DNA from: Variovorax sp. 54 | GTDB lineage: Bacteria; Pseudomonadota; Gammaproteobacteria; Burkholderiales; Burkholderiaceae_C | Direction: 5' to 3' | Length of the DNA: 64,000 nucleotides | NCBI RefSeq assembly: GCF_002754375.1 | Contig: NZ_PEFF01000001.1 | Span: 4,729,501-4,793,500 of the forward strand | Shown: positions 46,058 through 56,730 of the stretch, piece by piece | Layout: every line of letters begins with the position of its first letter | Position numbering within the stretch: the first letter of the stretch is position 1 | Position numbers and translations under genes: made by a program | Notes under the pieces: model-generated | Databases searched by the model: none | The model's input: only the letters and a program-made list of their open reading frames with translations | Told to the model about the DNA's origin: nothing

Positions 46058-47098
46058 ATGACCGATCCGAACCGCAGGGAGCCCCAAGGTTTCGAACCGC
46101 TGGAGCCGGTCGCCCCCCTCACGACATCACAAGACAGCCCGAACACCATGGCCCAAGATCCCACGCAGCGCCCCGGGTGGGAGCGCGCCACCCTCGAAAA
46201 ACTCGCCTTTGCCTCCCTGAACGAGCAGAAGGCCACGCGACGCTGGAAGACCTTCGTGCGCCTGGGCTGGTTGGCCTTCTTCGTGTTCCTGGCCTGGTTC
46301 GCGTTCTCGCGCAGCACGCCCAGCACCGCCAAGACCACGGCCCACACGGCCGTCGTCGAGATCAAGGGCGAGATCGCCAACGGCGGCGACGCCAGCGCCG
46401 AGTTCGTGATCGCCGCCATGAAGACGGCCTTCGAGGACGAGGGCGCCAAGGGCGTGGTGCTGCTGATCAATTCGCCGGGCGGCAGCCCGGTGCAGGCCGG
46501 CATCATCAACGACGAGATCAAGCGCCTGAAGGCCAAGCACAAGAAGCCGGTCTATGCCGTGGTCGAAGAAACCTGCGCCTCGGCGGCGTACTACATCGCC
46601 GCCGGCGCCGACAAGATCTTCGTCGACAAGGCCAGCATCGTCGGCAGCATCGGCGTGCTGATGGACGGCTTCGGCTTCACCGGCGTGATGGAAAAGGTCG
46701 GCGTCGAGCGCCGGCTGCTGACCGCCGGTGAGAACAAGGGCTTCCTCGACCCGTTCAGCCCGATGAGCGACGCACAGCGCGCGCATGCCCAGACGATGCT
46801 CAACCAGATCCACACGCAGTTCATCAACGTGGTGAAGACCGGTCGCGGCGACCGCCTCAAGCTCGACACCCCGGGCCTGTTCAGCGGCCTCTTCTGGAGC
46901 GGCGAGCAGGCTGTCGAGTTCGGCCTGGCCGACCAGTTGGGCAATGTCGACTTCGTGGCGCGCGAGGTGATCAAGGCCGAGGAAGTCATCGACTACACGC
47001 GCCGCGACAACGTGGCCGAGAAGCTGGCCAAGAAGTTCGGCGCCGCCATGGGCGCGGCCTCGGTGAGCGCGCTGAAGACTTCGCCGGCGCTGCGCTGA
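46058..47098 (+). CDS. S49-family peptidase, SppA-like
   Basis: 346 residues, one base after the Rieske stop. A soluble tail of about 65 residues, one membrane segment (about 67-85: LGWLAFFVFLAWFAFS), then the S49 domain: LLINSPGGSPVQAG, nucleophile S175 in CASAAYYIAAGAD, the region SIVGSIGV, and general-base K227 in AGENKGFLDPF. Single-domain SppA type, degrading signal peptides or membrane protein fragments in the periplasm. Convergent with the MFS gene. Confidence 0.93.
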   Translation: MTDPNRREPQGFEPLEPVAPLTTSQDSPNTMAQDPTQRPGWERATLEKLAFASLNEQKATRRWKTFVRLGWLAFFVFLAWFAFSRSTPSTAKTTAHTAVVEIKGEIANGGDASAEFVIAAMKTAFEDEGAKGVVLLINSPGGSPVQAGIINDEIKRLKAKHKKPVYAVVEETCASAAYYIAAGADKIFVDKASIVGSIGVLMDGFGFTGVMEKVGVERRLLTAGENKGFLDPFSPMSDAQRAHAQTMLNQIHTQFINVVKTGRGDRLKLDTPGLFSGLFWSGEQAVEFGLADQLGNVDFVAREVIKAEEVIDYTRRDNVAEKLAKKFGAAMGAASVSALKTSPALR

Positions 47099-47113
47099 GC
47101 GGCGCGGCTTTTA

Positions 47114-48280
47114 TCAGGCGGTGTTGTTGTCGCCGCTGTCGGTGAACCGGGCCGAGGCCGCCAGCGCAGCGGCAAAGGCCACCACCACATAGAGCGCGGC
47201 GGTCAGCGAGCTGACCCGCGCCAGCAGGCCGATCACCGCGGGCCCAGCCATGAACCCCAAGTAAGCGATGGCCGACACGGCGGCAATGCCGTTGGCAGGC
47301 GCCACGCCCGGCACGCGGGCCGAGGCGCCGAACAGGATCGGCACCACGTTCGCGAAACCGACGCCGACGCCCGCGAAGCCGAGCAATGCGAGCCAGGGCA
47401 GGTCGGTCAGCAGCACCAGCGTCATCGCCGCTGCGGCGAGCAGGCCGCTGCCGCGCAGCAACGCGGTGGGGGAGAAGCGGGCGCGCATCGCATCGCCACC
47501 GAAACGCGCCGCCGCCATCGCGGCGGAAAAGCTCGCGTAGGCCAGTGCGGCCTGCTGCTGCGGGCTGCCCAGTTCCTGCTGCATGTAGAGCACGCTCCAG
47601 TCGTAGATGGCGCCCTCGGCGATCAGCCCCAGCGCGGCCAGCACGCCGAGCACCGCAAGCACACCGCGCGGCAGGCGAAAGCCGTGGTCCGCCGCGGCCG
47701 CACCGTCAGCGGGGGCGGTCGGCGTGGGCAGCATGCGCGTCGACGCGATTGCGACCACCCCGATCATCACCACGGCCACTGTCCACAAGTGCGTCTGCGG
47801 GGCCATGCCGGAGGCCAGCGCCGCGCTGCCGCTCGCAGCGCCGACCATGCCGCCGAGGCTGAACATGCCGTGCATGCCGCTCATCAGCGGCTGGTTGCCG
47901 CGCAGTTCGAGCTGCGCGGCCTCGGTGTTGATCGCCACGTCGAACACGCTGGTGACGAGGCCGAACACCGCCAGCAGGCCCAGCAGTGCGGCGTAGCCCG
48001 GCATCGCGATGAGGCCGGCGATCAGCAGGGCGTAGATGCAGCCGCAGAGCGCGGCCATGCGGCGCGGGCCGTGGCGGCCGATCCAGCGCCCGGCGCTGGT
48101 CAGGCCGACCATCGCGCCGGCGCCTGCTGCGAGCATGGCGAGCCCGAGTTGCGCCTCGTCGATGGCGTAGTGCGCCTTGACCGTCGGCACGTGCACGCCC
48201 CAGGTCGCAAAGATGAAGCCCGACGCGAAGAACTGGGCGCGCGACGCCCAGCGCGTACCGGCCGTGACGCCCGGCCCCAC
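47114..48280 (-). CDS. MFS transporter (YbjJ-like)
   Basis: 388 residues from a GTG, 2 bp after the stop of the methyltransferase gene. Twelve segments; features shared with YbjJ/fucose-permease-like proteins include FFASGFIFATWGVHVPTVKAHY in segment 1, the LMSGMHGMFSLGGMVGA stretch and GEGAIYDWSV-type motif (AEGAIYDWSVLYM). Substrate unknown. Third gene of the maf unit. Confidence 0.88.
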   Translation of the reverse strand: MGPGVTAGTRWASRAQFFASGFIFATWGVHVPTVKAHYAIDEAQLGLAMLAAGAGAMVGLTSAGRWIGRHGPRRMAALCGCIYALLIAGLIAMPGYAALLGLLAVFGLVTSVFDVAINTEAAQLELRGNQPLMSGMHGMFSLGGMVGAASGSAALASGMAPQTHLWTVAVVMIGVVAIASTRMLPTPTAPADGAAAADHGFRLPRGVLAVLGVLAALGLIAEGAIYDWSVLYMQQELGSPQQQAALAYASFSAAMAAARFGGDAMRARFSPTALLRGSGLLAAAAMTLVLLTDLPWLALLGFAGVGVGFANVVPILFGASARVPGVAPANGIAAVSAIAYLGFMAGPAVIGLLARVSSLTAALYVVVAFAAALAASARFTDSGDNNTA

Positions 48281-48282
48281 CG

Positions 48283-49050
48283 TCAGCGCCCGATCGCGAA
48301 CACGGCGGGCAGGCGCTCGTCGGTCGCGGCCTGCGGCTTGGCGGCGCGCCAGGCTTTCACCGTCTCGCTGCGCACCTGTGCGGTCGCCAGCGTCAGGCCG
48401 CGCGCGACCGCCAGCCGGGTGTTGTGCTGCAGCGTCTGCACCAGCGCCTGCAGCAGGGCTGCGTTGCGGTACGGCGTTTCGATGAAGAGCTGCGTCTGGC
48501 CGGTCTTGAGTGCGAGCGCCTCGAGTTCGCGGATGCGCGCCTGGCGTTCGCCGCCGTCCTGCGGCAGGTAGCCGACGAAGGCGAAGTTCTGTCCGTTCAG
48601 GCCGCTCGCGGCGAGCGCCAGCAGCAGCGATACCGGGCCGGTGAGCGGCACGACGGTGATGCCCAGGTCGTGCGCGGCGCGCGCCACCGACGAGCCGGGG
48701 TCGGCCACGGCGGGCATGCCGGCTTCGCTCAGCAGGCCGATGTCATGGCCTTCGAGGGCCGCAGCCAGCAGCGGGCGGGCGTCGAACTGGCCGGCGTGGT
48801 CGCCTTTCTTGTGCACTTCGCGCGGCAGTTCCTGGATGTTCTGCGCCTGCAGCGGCGCGGCCAGCGGGGCGACTGCGTCGATGCGCTTCAGGTAGGCGCG
48901 CGCCGACTTGGCGTTTTCGCAGATCCAGTGCGTGATGCCGGCGGCCGTCTGCAATGTGCCCAGCGGCAGGGCGTCCTGCAGGGGCGCCTGGAGATCGCAG
49001 CCGAAATCGAGCGGCGCGGGGACGAGGTAGAGCTTGCCTGGGGTGGTCAC
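48283..49050 (-). CDS. SAM-dependent methyltransferase, RsmI-like tetrapyrrole-methylase fold
   Basis: 255 residues from a GTG overlapping the maf stop (GTGA). TP_methylase fold: LYLVPAPLDF at the start, DIGLLSEAGMPAVADPGSSV (the SAM-binding and catalytic loop of RsmI), VPLTGPVSLLLALAASGL and FVGYLPQ. It is shorter than RsmI and lacks its ATPIGNLGD start, so it is a paralogue that need not modify 16S rRNA position 1402. Confidence 0.88.
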   Translation of the reverse strand: MTTPGKLYLVPAPLDFGCDLQAPLQDALPLGTLQTAAGITHWICENAKSARAYLKRIDAVAPLAAPLQAQNIQELPREVHKKGDHAGQFDARPLLAAALEGHDIGLLSEAGMPAVADPGSSVARAAHDLGITVVPLTGPVSLLLALAASGLNGQNFAFVGYLPQDGGERQARIRELEALALKTGQTQLFIETPYRNAALLQALVQTLQHNTRLAVARGLTLATAQVRSETVKAWRAAKPQAATDERLPAVFAIGR

Positions 49051-49628
49051 AGCAGGTCGACCCCCGCGGCGCGCAGCATCCGGCAGGTGCGGATCAGCGG
49101 CAGGCCGACCAGCGCGGTCGGGTCGTCGCTGTCGATGGCGTCGAGCAGCGCAATGCCGAAGCTCTCGCTTTTGGCGCTGCCGGCGCAGTCGTAGGGCTGC
49201 TCCGCTAATAGATAGCGCTCGATGGCGGCGTCCGAGAGGTCGCGGAACACCACGCGCACGGGGGCGATGTCGCGCTGGACGAAGCCCGTGGACTGGCAGA
49301 CGACGGCCACGGCGGTCTGGAAGATCAGCGTCTGGCCGCGCATCCGACGCAATTGGGCCGTCGCCCGTGCGTGGTCGCCGGGCTTGCCGAGCGCTTCGCC
49401 CGCCAGGTCGGCGACCTGATCGGAGCCGATCACCACCGCGTCGGGAAAGCGCGCGGCCACGGCGTTGGCCTTTTCCAGCGCCAGGCGCTCGGCCAGCGCA
49501 CGGGGCGTTTCGCCTTCGCGCGGGGTCTCGTCGACGTCGGGCGCGTGCACGTCGAAGGGCAGATGGAGGCGGGTGAGCAGTTCGCGGCGGTAGCGCGAGG
49601 TCGAGGCAAGGATCACGGTGCGTTGCAT
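49047..49628 (-). CDS. maf: Maf-like nucleoside triphosphate pyrophosphatase
   Basis: 193 residues. Opening LASTSRYRRELL and the motif VIGSDQVADL with the catalytic Asp, plus SFGIALLDAIDSDDPTALVGLPL at the end; the variant resembles YceF, which hydrolyses m7GTP, more than YhdE. House-cleaning of modified nucleotides. Divergent from yceD, as in many proteobacteria. First gene of the maf - methyltransferase - MFS unit. Confidence 0.94.
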   Translation of the reverse strand: MQRTVILASTSRYRRELLTRLHLPFDVHAPDVDETPREGETPRALAERLALEKANAVAARFPDAVVIGSDQVADLAGEALGKPGDHARATAQLRRMRGQTLIFQTAVAVVCQSTGFVQRDIAPVRVVFRDLSDAAIERYLLAEQPYDCAGSAKSESFGIALLDAIDSDDPTALVGLPLIRTCRMLRAAGVDLL

Positions 49629-49714
49629 GCAGCGATTGTGCGTGAGCGACCGGACCCGACCCGTCCGGTGGGTTGCTCGCCTGGGAAGCCGGCCGGCACG
49701 CTAGACTGGGACAG

Positions 49715-50272
49715 ATGAAGAGAGAATTTGCCCCCGAAAGGCTCAATGTGCCCGCGTTCACCGCGGCAGCGGCCACCCTGGACGGCGACGACCCGGTTCC
49801 GGGCTTTGCGCGTCTCGTCGCCGAACTGGCAACGCCGGCCGCCGACGCCGTCATCCACTGGGAAGCGACCGGCGAGGAGCGCCCCGGCGCCGACGGCAAG
49901 GCGACGTCCTGGCTGCACCTGGACGTCGAAACCACCGTGCCGCTGGTGTGCCAGCGCTGCCTGTCGCCGGTCGATACCGAACTGTTTGTCGATCGCTGGT
50001 TCCGTTTTGTGGCCGACGAGGCCACGGCCGAGGCGGAAGACGACGAGTCCGACGAAGACCTGCTGGTGATCAGCCGCGATTTCGATCTGCGTGAGCTCAT
50101 CGAGGACGAACTGCTGATGGAAATCCCCACCACGCCGGTCCACGACGTGTGCCCGACACCGGTGCGCCTGTCGTCGAGCGACGACGATTTCCAGGCGGCC
50201 GAAGAGGCCAAGCCGAACCCCTTTGCCGTGCTCGGTGCGTTGCGTCCGCGCAAGCCCGAAGAGGGCAAGTAG
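49715..50272 (+). CDS. yceD: YceD / DUF177 family protein
   Basis: 185 residues from the ATG at 49715 ([10 protein letters not shown]). Conserved Cys pair region [11 protein letters not shown] and the late C (HDVCPTPV), with an acidic middle part ([10 protein letters not shown]) and LLEMEIPTTP-like motif. DUF177 proteins are co-transcribed with rpmF and needed for 23S rRNA accumulation in plants and some bacteria. It lies 173 bp before rpmF. Confidence 0.92.
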   Translation: MKREFAPERLNVPAFTAAAATLDGDDPVPGFARLVAELATPAADAVIHWEATGEERPGADGKATSWLHLDVETTVPLVCQRCLSPVDTELFVDRWFRFVADEATAEAEDDESDEDLLVISRDFDLRELIEDELLMEIPTTPVHDVCPTPVRLSSSDDDFQAAEEAKPNPFAVLGALRPRKPEEGK

Positions 50273-50292
50273 CCCTTTCTCTGCGGCTGGGC

Positions 50293-50298
50293 TATAAT
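50293..50298 (+). promoter_or_regulatory. -10 element of an rpmF promoter
   Basis: TATAAT, 21 bp after the yceD stop and about 150 bp before rpmF; the -35 region is not recognisable. It implies that rpmF and downstream genes have their own start besides read-through from yceD. Confidence 0.5.
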
Positions 50299-50445
50299 CA
50301 TGGGCTTCGCGCGCGCCGCCGTGAGCAGCAATGCATACAAGGCAAAGGCAGAACGTGGCATTCCATGCATGCCGCCGGAGCTTTCGCCTCATTGCCACCG
50401 CTTGAGCCCGCATCCAGTCACCCACCTAACCGTCCAGGAGCCATC

Positions 50446-50628
50446 ATGGCCGTCCAGCAAAACAAGAAGTCGCCTTCCAAGCGCGGCATGCACCGTTCAC
50501 ACAACGCTCTGGTTGTCCCCGGCATCGCCGTGGAGCCGACCACCGGCGAAACGCACCTGCGCCACCACATCAGCCCCAACGGTTTCTACCGTGGCCGTCA
50601 GGTGCTCAAGAACAAGTCCGAAGCCTGA
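50446..50628 (+). CDS. rpmF: 50S ribosomal protein L32
   Basis: 60 residues: [20 protein letters not shown] opening and the typical L32 ending [17 protein letters not shown] precedes the ATG by 5 nt. It lacks the four Cys zinc motif, as usual for the Cys-free proteobacterial form. Between yceD and plsX in the conserved L32/lipid cluster. Confidence 0.98.
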   Translation: MAVQQNKKSPSKRGMHRSHNALVVPGIAVEPTTGETHLRHHISPNGFYRGRQVLKNKSEA

Positions 50629-50646
50629 TCTCGAATCCCAAGGCCG

Positions 50647-50688
50647 AGGCCCGAAGCTACTTTTGCTGTAGCGTCGGGCCTTTGTTTT
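50647..50688 (+). terminator. Terminator-like hairpin (attenuator) between rpmF and plsX
   Basis: Stem AGGCCCGA/TCGGGCCT (50647-50654 with 50674-50681) continued by GCTAC/GTAGC inside it, then TTGTTTT. The T-rich tail ends 1 bp before the plsX ATG at 50690. Placed to cut transcription after rpmF, leaving partial read-through into the lipid genes. Confidence 0.75.
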
Positions 50689-50689
50689 G

Positions 50690-51787
50690 ATGGCTGCGCC
50701 TTTTTCTCCCGAACTCACTGCTGCGCCCGCCGCAATCACGCTCGCCGTGGATTGCATGGGGGGTGACCATGGGCCGCGTGTCACGCTCGCGGCCTGCCGC
50801 GCGTTTCTCGCGCGGCACAGCGAAGCCTCGTTGCTGCTCGTCGGTGCGCCGGCCGCACTGGCGGGGTTTGCCGATCATCCGCGCGCCCGCATCGTGCCGG
50901 CCAGTGAAGTGGTCGGCATGGACGATCCCATCGAAATCGCGCTGCGTAAGAAGAAGGACTCTTCGATGCGCGTTGCAATCCAGCAGGTGAAAGATGGCAC
51001 TGCGCAAGCGGCCATATCTGCTGGCAACACGGGTGCATTGATGGCGATTGCACGCTATCTGCTCAAGACGCTCGATGGCATCGACCGTCCTGCCATCGCT
51101 CCCCAGCTGCCGAATGTGAAGGGCGGGGCGACCACCGTGCTCGATCTCGGTGCGAACGTCGATTGCGACGCCGAAGACCTGCTCCAGTTCGCCGTTCTTG
51201 GTTCGGCGCTCGTTTCGGCGTTGACCGGCAACGAATCGCCTTCGGTCGGTTTGCTCAATATTGGCGAAGAAGCCATCAAGGGCAGCGAAACCATCAAGAA
51301 GGCGAGTCAACTGCTGCGTACGGCTGCCAACTCCAAGGATCTGAACTTCTACGGCAACGTGGAAGGCAACGACATTTTCAAGGGCACGACCGACATCGTC
51401 GTGTGTGATGGATTTGTCGGCAATGTGGCGCTGAAGGCCAGCGAGGGCGTCGCCTCGATGATCGGTGAGTTCATTCGCGTCGAGTTCTCGCGGAACATCT
51501 TTACCAAACTGGTTGCAGTTGTCGCTTACCCGGTTCTAAAAGCGTTCAAAGGTCGCCTGGATCACCGTCGCTACAACGGCGCGGCCTTGCTGGGCCTGCG
51601 CGGGCTGGTGTTCAAGAGCCATGGCTCGGCCGACGAAGTGGCTTTCGGCCATGCGTTGGATCGCGCTTATGATGCCGCTCGCAACAACCTGCTCGATCGC
51701 GTGCGGGCCCGCATCGCCCACGCCGCGCCTTTGCTCGCGCGGCAGGAGTCGGCGGCGCCGGCCGACGCGACAGCCCTTCACGCTTGA
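50690..51787 (+). CDS. plsX: Phosphate acyltransferase PlsX
   Basis: 365 residues from the ATG at 50690 (a TTG precedes it). Makes acyl-phosphate from acyl-ACP for phospholipid synthesis. Motifs: [34 protein letters not shown] and [17 protein letters not shown]. The stop overlaps the fabH start (TGATG). Confidence 0.97.
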   Translation: MAAPFSPELTAAPAAITLAVDCMGGDHGPRVTLAACRAFLARHSEASLLLVGAPAALAGFADHPRARIVPASEVVGMDDPIEIALRKKKDSSMRVAIQQVKDGTAQAAISAGNTGALMAIARYLLKTLDGIDRPAIAPQLPNVKGGATTVLDLGANVDCDAEDLLQFAVLGSALVSALTGNESPSVGLLNIGEEAIKGSETIKKASQLLRTAANSKDLNFYGNVEGNDIFKGTTDIVVCDGFVGNVALKASEGVASMIGEFIRVEFSRNIFTKLVAVVAYPVLKAFKGRLDHRRYNGAALLGLRGLVFKSHGSADEVAFGHALDRAYDAARNNLLDRVRARIAHAAPLLARQESAAPADATALHA

Positions 51788-52764
51788 TGACCCCTTTTTC
51801 GCGCATTACCGGCACCGGCAGCTACCTGCCCCCACGCCGCGTCACCAATGACGACCTTGCCAAGGATCTGGCGACTCGCGGCATCGAAACTTCCGATCAG
51901 TGGATCGTCGAGCGCACCGGCATCCACGCGCGCCATTTCGCGGCGCCCGATGTCAACAGCAGCGATCTCGGCCTCGAAGCCGCGAAGCACGCGCTGGAAG
52001 CCGCCGGCCGCAAGGCAAGCGATGTCGATCTGATCATCGTCGCGACCTCGACGCCGGACATGGTGTTCCCGTCGTCGGCCGCGATCCTCCAGCACAAGCT
52101 CGGCATCGCCGGCTGCCCGGCCTTCGATGTGCAGGCGGTCTGCAGCGGTTTCGTCTATGCACTGACGGTGGCCGACGCGATGATCCGCACGGGCACCGCG
52201 CGCTGTGCGCTGGTGATCGGCGCCGAAGTGTTCTCCCGCATCCTCGACTTCAACGATCGCACGACCTGCGTGCTGTTCGGCGACGGCGCGGGCGCGGTGG
52301 TGCTCGAGGCCTCCGACGAGCCCGGCATCCTGGCCAGCGACCTGCATGCGGACGGCAAGCACGTCGGCATCCTGTGCGTGCCGGGCCATGTGTCGGGCGG
52401 CAACGTGCTCGGCACGCCGCTGCTGCACATGGACGGCCAGGCGGTCTTCAAGCTGGCGGTCCGCGTGCTCGAAGAAGCCGCGCGCGCCACGCTCGCCAAG
52501 GCTGGCAAGACCGAAGCCGACATCGACTGGCTGATCCCGCACCAGGCCAACATCCGCATCATGGAAGGCACGGCCAAGAAGCTGAAGCTGCCGCGCGAGA
52601 AGCTGGTGGTCACGGTGCACGAGCACGGCAACACCTCGGCCGCCTCGATCCCGCTGGCGCTCGACGAAGCCGTGCGCTCGGGCAAGGTGAAGAAGGGTGA
52701 GACCCTCATGCTGGAAGGCGTGGGCGGTGGCTTCACCTGGGGCGCGGTGCTATTGAATCTGTAG
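51787..52764 (+). CDS. fabH: Beta-ketoacyl-ACP synthase III
   Basis: 325 residues. Condenses acetyl-CoA with malonyl-ACP. Catalytic triad C119 (AVCSGF), H252 (PHQANIRI), N282 (HGNTSAAS). The ending [13 protein letters not shown] is typical. The ATG at 51787 shares its A with the plsX stop. Confidence 0.98.
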   Translation: MTPFSRITGTGSYLPPRRVTNDDLAKDLATRGIETSDQWIVERTGIHARHFAAPDVNSSDLGLEAAKHALEAAGRKASDVDLIIVATSTPDMVFPSSAAILQHKLGIAGCPAFDVQAVCSGFVYALTVADAMIRTGTARCALVIGAEVFSRILDFNDRTTCVLFGDGAGAVVLEASDEPGILASDLHADGKHVGILCVPGHVSGGNVLGTPLLHMDGQAVFKLAVRVLEEAARATLAKAGKTEADIDWLIPHQANIRIMEGTAKKLKLPREKLVVTVHEHGNTSAASIPLALDEAVRSGKVKKGETLMLEGVGGGFTWGAVLLNL

Positions 52765-52815
52765 TGCGTTGCGGCGCCCCGGAGCGGGCGTCGGCGCGGT
52801 GACGAAGAAACAACA

Positions 52816-53769
52816 ATGAAATCCTTTGCTTTTGTCTTTCCGGGTCAGGGCTCGCAGGCGGTCGGCATGCTCGACGCCTGGGGCGACCACCCGGCTGTGG
52901 CCGAGACCCTGCGCGAAGCCTCTGATGCGCTGAGCGAAGACATCGGTGCACTGATCAAGAGCGGCCCGAAAGAAGAACTGGCGCTCACCACCAACACGCA
53001 GCCCGTGATGCTGGTGGCCGGTGTGGCCGCATGGCGCGCTTGGCTGGCCGAGGGCGGCGCCGCGCCGTCCGTCGTGGCGGGTCACTCGCTGGGCGAATAT
53101 TCGGCACTGGTCGCCTCGGGCGTGTTGACGCTCGCACAGGCCGCGCCGCTGGTGCGTTTCCGTGCACAGGCCATGCAGCAAGCGGTGCCGGTCGGCGTCG
53201 GCGCGATGGCGGCGATCCTCGGCATGGCGTCGGACAAGGTCATCGCCGGCTGCGCGGAAGCCACCGCCACGTTCGGCCCCGGTAGCGCCGAGGTGGTCGA
53301 GGCCGTGAATTTCAACGATCCGATGCAGACCGTGATCGCCGGCAGCAAGGCTGCGGTCGACAAGGCCTGCGAGCTGCTGAAAGCCAATGGCGCCAAGCGC
53401 GCGCTGCCGCTGCCGGTGTCGGCACCGTTCCATTCGAGCCTGATGAAGCCGGCGGCCGAAGCCCTGCGCGAAAAGCTCGCGAGCGTGGTGCTGGCTGCCC
53501 CGCAGATTCCGGTGCTCAACAACATCGACGTGGCCGTTGAAACCGACCTCGACCGCATTCGCGACGCCCTGGTGCGCCAGGCCGCCGGTCCGGTGCGCTG
53601 GGTCGAAAGTGTTCAGGCCTTGAAACTGCGCGGTGTAGCCGCCATCATCGAGTGCGGTCCCGGCAAGGTGCTGGCCGGCATGGTGAAGCGCATCGCCCCC
53701 GAATTGGAAGCCGCGTCGGTGTACGACCCGGCCACCCTTGCGGACGTTCGACAATCGCTCGCCGGCTGA
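52816..53769 (+). CDS. fabD: Malonyl-CoA:ACP transacylase
   Basis: 317 residues. Opening FVFPGQGSQAVGM, nucleophile S91 in GHSLGEYSALVASG, partner His in SAPFHSSLM. Follows fabH after 51 bp and continues the cluster in the usual order. Confidence 0.98.
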   Translation: MKSFAFVFPGQGSQAVGMLDAWGDHPAVAETLREASDALSEDIGALIKSGPKEELALTTNTQPVMLVAGVAAWRAWLAEGGAAPSVVAGHSLGEYSALVASGVLTLAQAAPLVRFRAQAMQQAVPVGVGAMAAILGMASDKVIAGCAEATATFGPGSAEVVEAVNFNDPMQTVIAGSKAAVDKACELLKANGAKRALPLPVSAPFHSSLMKPAAEALREKLASVVLAAPQIPVLNNIDVAVETDLDRIRDALVRQAAGPVRWVESVQALKLRGVAAIIECGPGKVLAGMVKRIAPELEAASVYDPATLADVRQSLAG

Positions 53770-53801
53770 ACGCCGCCAGGCCCCGATACTCTTTCTCTTC
53801 T

Positions 53802-54885
<1,084 letters not shown>

Positions 54886-54980
54886 TCGGCCAGCTGACAC
54901 TGCAACGACGGCCGGCGGCTCTTTTTTAACCGCCCGCGCCGCTCGGCAGTGGTCCAGCGCTTCCAGAAAGGTTTGCCGGC

Positions 54981-56225
54981 ATGACCAAACGCCGCGTCGT
55001 CGTGACCGGACTCGGTTGCATCGCTCCTGTCGGAAACACCGCAACCGAATCCTGGACCAACCTGTTGGCCGGGAAGTCGGGCATTGCGAACATCACCGCG
55101 TTCGATGCAAGCGCCTTCGCCTGCAAGTTCGCCGGTGAGGTCAAGGGTTTCGACATCACCCAATACATCTCGGAGAAAGAAGCGCGTCACATGGACCGCT
55201 TCATTCATCTGGGACTCGCCGCCGCCATCCAGGCGGTGCAGGACAGCGGACTGCCGACCGGCGACGCGCTGCCCTATGAAAAGGCCGTGCGCATCGGCTG
55301 CAACATCGGTTCGGGCATCGGCGGTCTGCCGATGATCGAACAGACGCATGGCGAATACGCGAGCCGCGGCCCGCGCCGCATTTCGCCGTTCTTCGTGCCG
55401 GCGTCGATCATCAACATGATCTCCGGCCACGTGTCGATCAAGTACGGCTTCAAGGGCCCGAACATCGCCGTCGTGACCGCCTGCACCACCGGCCTACATG
55501 CCATCGGCACGTCGGCACGCATGATCGAGTACGGCGACGCCGACGTCATGATTGCGGGCGGTGCCGAATCGACCATCTCGCCGCTGGGCATCGGCGGCTT
55601 CACCGCGCCTCGCGCGCTGAGCACGCGCAACGACGATCCCGCCACGGCCTCGCGCCCGTGGGACAAGGACCGCGACGGCTTCGTGCTGGGCGAGGGCTCG
55701 GGCGTGCTGGTGCTCGAAGAGTACGAACACGCCAAAGCGCGCGGCGCCAAGATCTATGCGGAAGTCTCCGGCTTCGGCATGACCGGCGACGCGTACCACA
55801 TGACCGCGCCCGACGTCGACGGCCCGCGCCGTTCGATGGCGATGGCACTGGCCAATGCGGGTGTCAACGCCGACGAGGTCCAGTACCTGAACGCGCACGG
55901 CACCTCGACGCTGATCGGTGACCTCAACGAGACCAACGCGGTCAAGCTGGCGTTCGGCGATCACGCGAAGAAACTCGTCGTCAATTCGACCAAGTCCATG
56001 ACCGGCCACCTGCTGGGCGGCGCGGGCGGCATCGAATCGGTGTTCACGGTGCTGGCTCTGCATCACCAGAAGAGCCCGCCGACCATCAACATCTTCAACC
56101 AGGATCCGGAGTGCGATCTCGACTACTGCGCCAACGAGGCGCGCGATCTGAAGATCGACGTCGCGGTCAAGAACAACTTCGGCTTCGGCGGTACCAACGG
56201 TACGCTGGTGTTCAAGCGCGCTTGA
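54981..56225 (+). CDS. fabF: Beta-ketoacyl-ACP synthase II
   Basis: 414 residues. Nucleophile C168 (TACTTG), His in NAHGTSTLIGD, Lys in STKSMTGHLLGG, and the second His in that motif. Elongates up to C18, including the temperature-sensitive step to vaccenate. The 95-bp gap from acpP has a weak CGGCC/GGCCG stem followed by CTCTTTTTT that could attenuate transcription. Confidence 0.98.
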   Translation: MTKRRVVVTGLGCIAPVGNTATESWTNLLAGKSGIANITAFDASAFACKFAGEVKGFDITQYISEKEARHMDRFIHLGLAAAIQAVQDSGLPTGDALPYEKAVRIGCNIGSGIGGLPMIEQTHGEYASRGPRRISPFFVPASIINMISGHVSIKYGFKGPNIAVVTACTTGLHAIGTSARMIEYGDADVMIAGGAESTISPLGIGGFTAPRALSTRNDDPATASRPWDKDRDGFVLGEGSGVLVLEEYEHAKARGAKIYAEVSGFGMTGDAYHMTAPDVDGPRRSMAMALANAGVNADEVQYLNAHGTSTLIGDLNETNAVKLAFGDHAKKLVVNSTKSMTGHLLGGAGGIESVFTVLALHHQKSPPTINIFNQDPECDLDYCANEARDLKIDVAVKNNFGFGGTNGTLVFKRA

Positions 56226-56238
56226 GCGTCGCTCTCCC

Positions 56239-56721
56239 ATGTACAGCGCACCGTCGGTGACCTATCCGGTGGGGCGCACCCGCGGCGCGACCCGGATTCT
56301 TCTGGCCCTTTGGACCCTGGGCGTCTGCTGCGCGGGCGCGGCCTGCTATCTGTTCGATAGCAATGGCTGGCGCCAGCTGCTGCTGCTCCTCAGCGTCGTC
56401 TTTTCTGGTGTCGCCGCGGGTTTCGGCCTGCGACGGGACGGTGCGGCCACGCTGCACTTCGACGGATTGCACTGGTCGCTGACCGGTGCCGATCCGTCGC
56501 GCGGCGTGCTCGCTGCACGCGCCATCGTGGCGCTCGACTTCCAGTCGTTGCTGCTGATCCGATTGGCCGAACCCGGCCGCGCAGCGCGCTGGGTCTGGCT
56601 CGAGCAGCGGGCCATGCCCGAACGCTGGCGCGACGTGCGCCGTGCGGTCTATGCGCGGCCCCCGGCGGCCGAACCGGCCGGCGACCCCTGGCGCGCGACC
56701 GCTCCGGCCGATGCGCCCTGA
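56239..56721 (+). CDS. Small two-segment membrane protein, YgfX-like
   Basis: 160 residues. Two hydrophobic segments (about 20-39 and 46-62), then a soluble half with LHWSLTG, LLLIRLAEPGRAARWVWLEQ and RDVRRAVYARPP. The layout (two segments, then a domain ending in a short basic helix) resembles YgfX/CptA proteins, but similarity is weak. It lies 14 bp after fabF and 10 bp before rpoE, so it shares a transcript with both; it could link membrane state to the sigma factor (speculative). Confidence 0.7.
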   Translation: MYSAPSVTYPVGRTRGATRILLALWTLGVCCAGAACYLFDSNGWRQLLLLLSVVFSGVAAGFGLRRDGAATLHFDGLHWSLTGADPSRGVLAARAIVALDFQSLLLIRLAEPGRAARWVWLEQRAMPERWRDVRRAVYARPPAAEPAGDPWRATAPADAP

Positions 56722-56730
56722 CCCCTTTCG

